Part shown: positions 6,754 to 6,817 of the stretch, piece by piece
Position numbering within the stretch: the first letter of the stretch is position 1
Layout of the letters: every line of letters starts with the position of its first letter
Assembly: GCA_947523045.1 (NCBI GenBank)
Contig: CANNUR010000166.1
Location: forward strand, 1 to 6,817
Origin: an uncultured Prosthecobacter sp.
GTDB taxonomy: Bacteria; Verrucomicrobiota; Verrucomicrobiia; Verrucomicrobiales; Verrucomicrobiaceae
Reading direction: 5' to 3'
DNA: 6,817 bases
The notes under the pieces: generated by a model
What the model saw: the letters and a program-made list of their open reading frames with translations, nothing else
The model's database searches: none
Told to the model about the DNA's origin: nothing
Translations under genes and position numbers: made by a program

Positions 6754-6817
6754 CCTTGTTCCTTGTTCCTTGTTCCTTGTTCCTTGTTCCTTGTTCCTTG
6801 TTCCTTGTTCCTTGTTC
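6754..6817. repeat. Perfect heptanucleotide tandem repeat (CCTTGTT)n
   Basis: Nine complete, identical copies of CCTTGTT plus one base fill the last 64 bp and run into the window edge, so the true copy number is unknown. Read on the antiporter's coding strand the unit is AACAAGG. No coding frame is supported across it. It ends 79 bp upstream of the antiporter start codon. Uniform copies suggest recent expansion by slipped-strand synthesis. The base composition is clearly lower in GC than the rest of the window. Confidence 0.97.

Noticed and set aside
1..6817. tRNA, rRNA, CRISPR arrays, insertion sequences, riboswitches
   Set aside because: I saw no cloverleaf, spacer-repeat array, transposase frame or terminal inverted repeats. 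The only direct repeat array is the 7-bp tract at the right edge.

Overview
The window is high-GC and densely coding, and fits the chromosome of a Gram-negative bacterium. It holds four genes. Two encode proteins with N-terminal signal sequences, one a predicted multi-pass membrane transporter, and one a cytoplasmic enzyme cut by the left edge. An ATPase-free, exported Lon-type protease beside a glycoamylase-like protein would suit Verrucomicrobiota or Planctomycetota-type bacteria. That is a weak inference from gene content, since no marker gene is present.

Layout: (1) 1-1338, minus strand: N-terminal 446 residues of an NDP-forming acyl-CoA synthetase (CoA-binding and succinyl-CoA-ligase-like domains), running off the left edge. 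(2) 1339-1408: short divergent spacer. (3) 1409-3226, plus strand: 605-residue exported protein with an N-terminal beta-rich domain and a C-terminal glycoamylase-like (alpha/alpha) barrel domain. (4) 3204-5303, minus strand: 699-residue exported protein with a beta-helix-like N-terminal half, a complete Lon (S16) Ser-Lys proteolytic domain and a helical tail. Its 3' end overlaps the 3' end of gene 3 by 23 bp. (5) 5304-5399: spacer with a weak hairpin. (6) 5400-6674, minus strand: CPA2-type monovalent cation:proton antiporter of 424 residues. (7) 6675-6817: upstream region of the antiporter, with a perfect 7-bp tandem repeat running into the right edge.

The genes do not form an obvious pathway. 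The antiporter and the protease are co-oriented with a 96-bp gap and may or may not share a transcript. The most interesting items are the exported Lon-like protease on a beta-helix scaffold, which lacks any AAA+ motor, and the heptanucleotide repeat 79 bp upstream of the antiporter start. Long open frames opposite the real genes are high-GC shadows.
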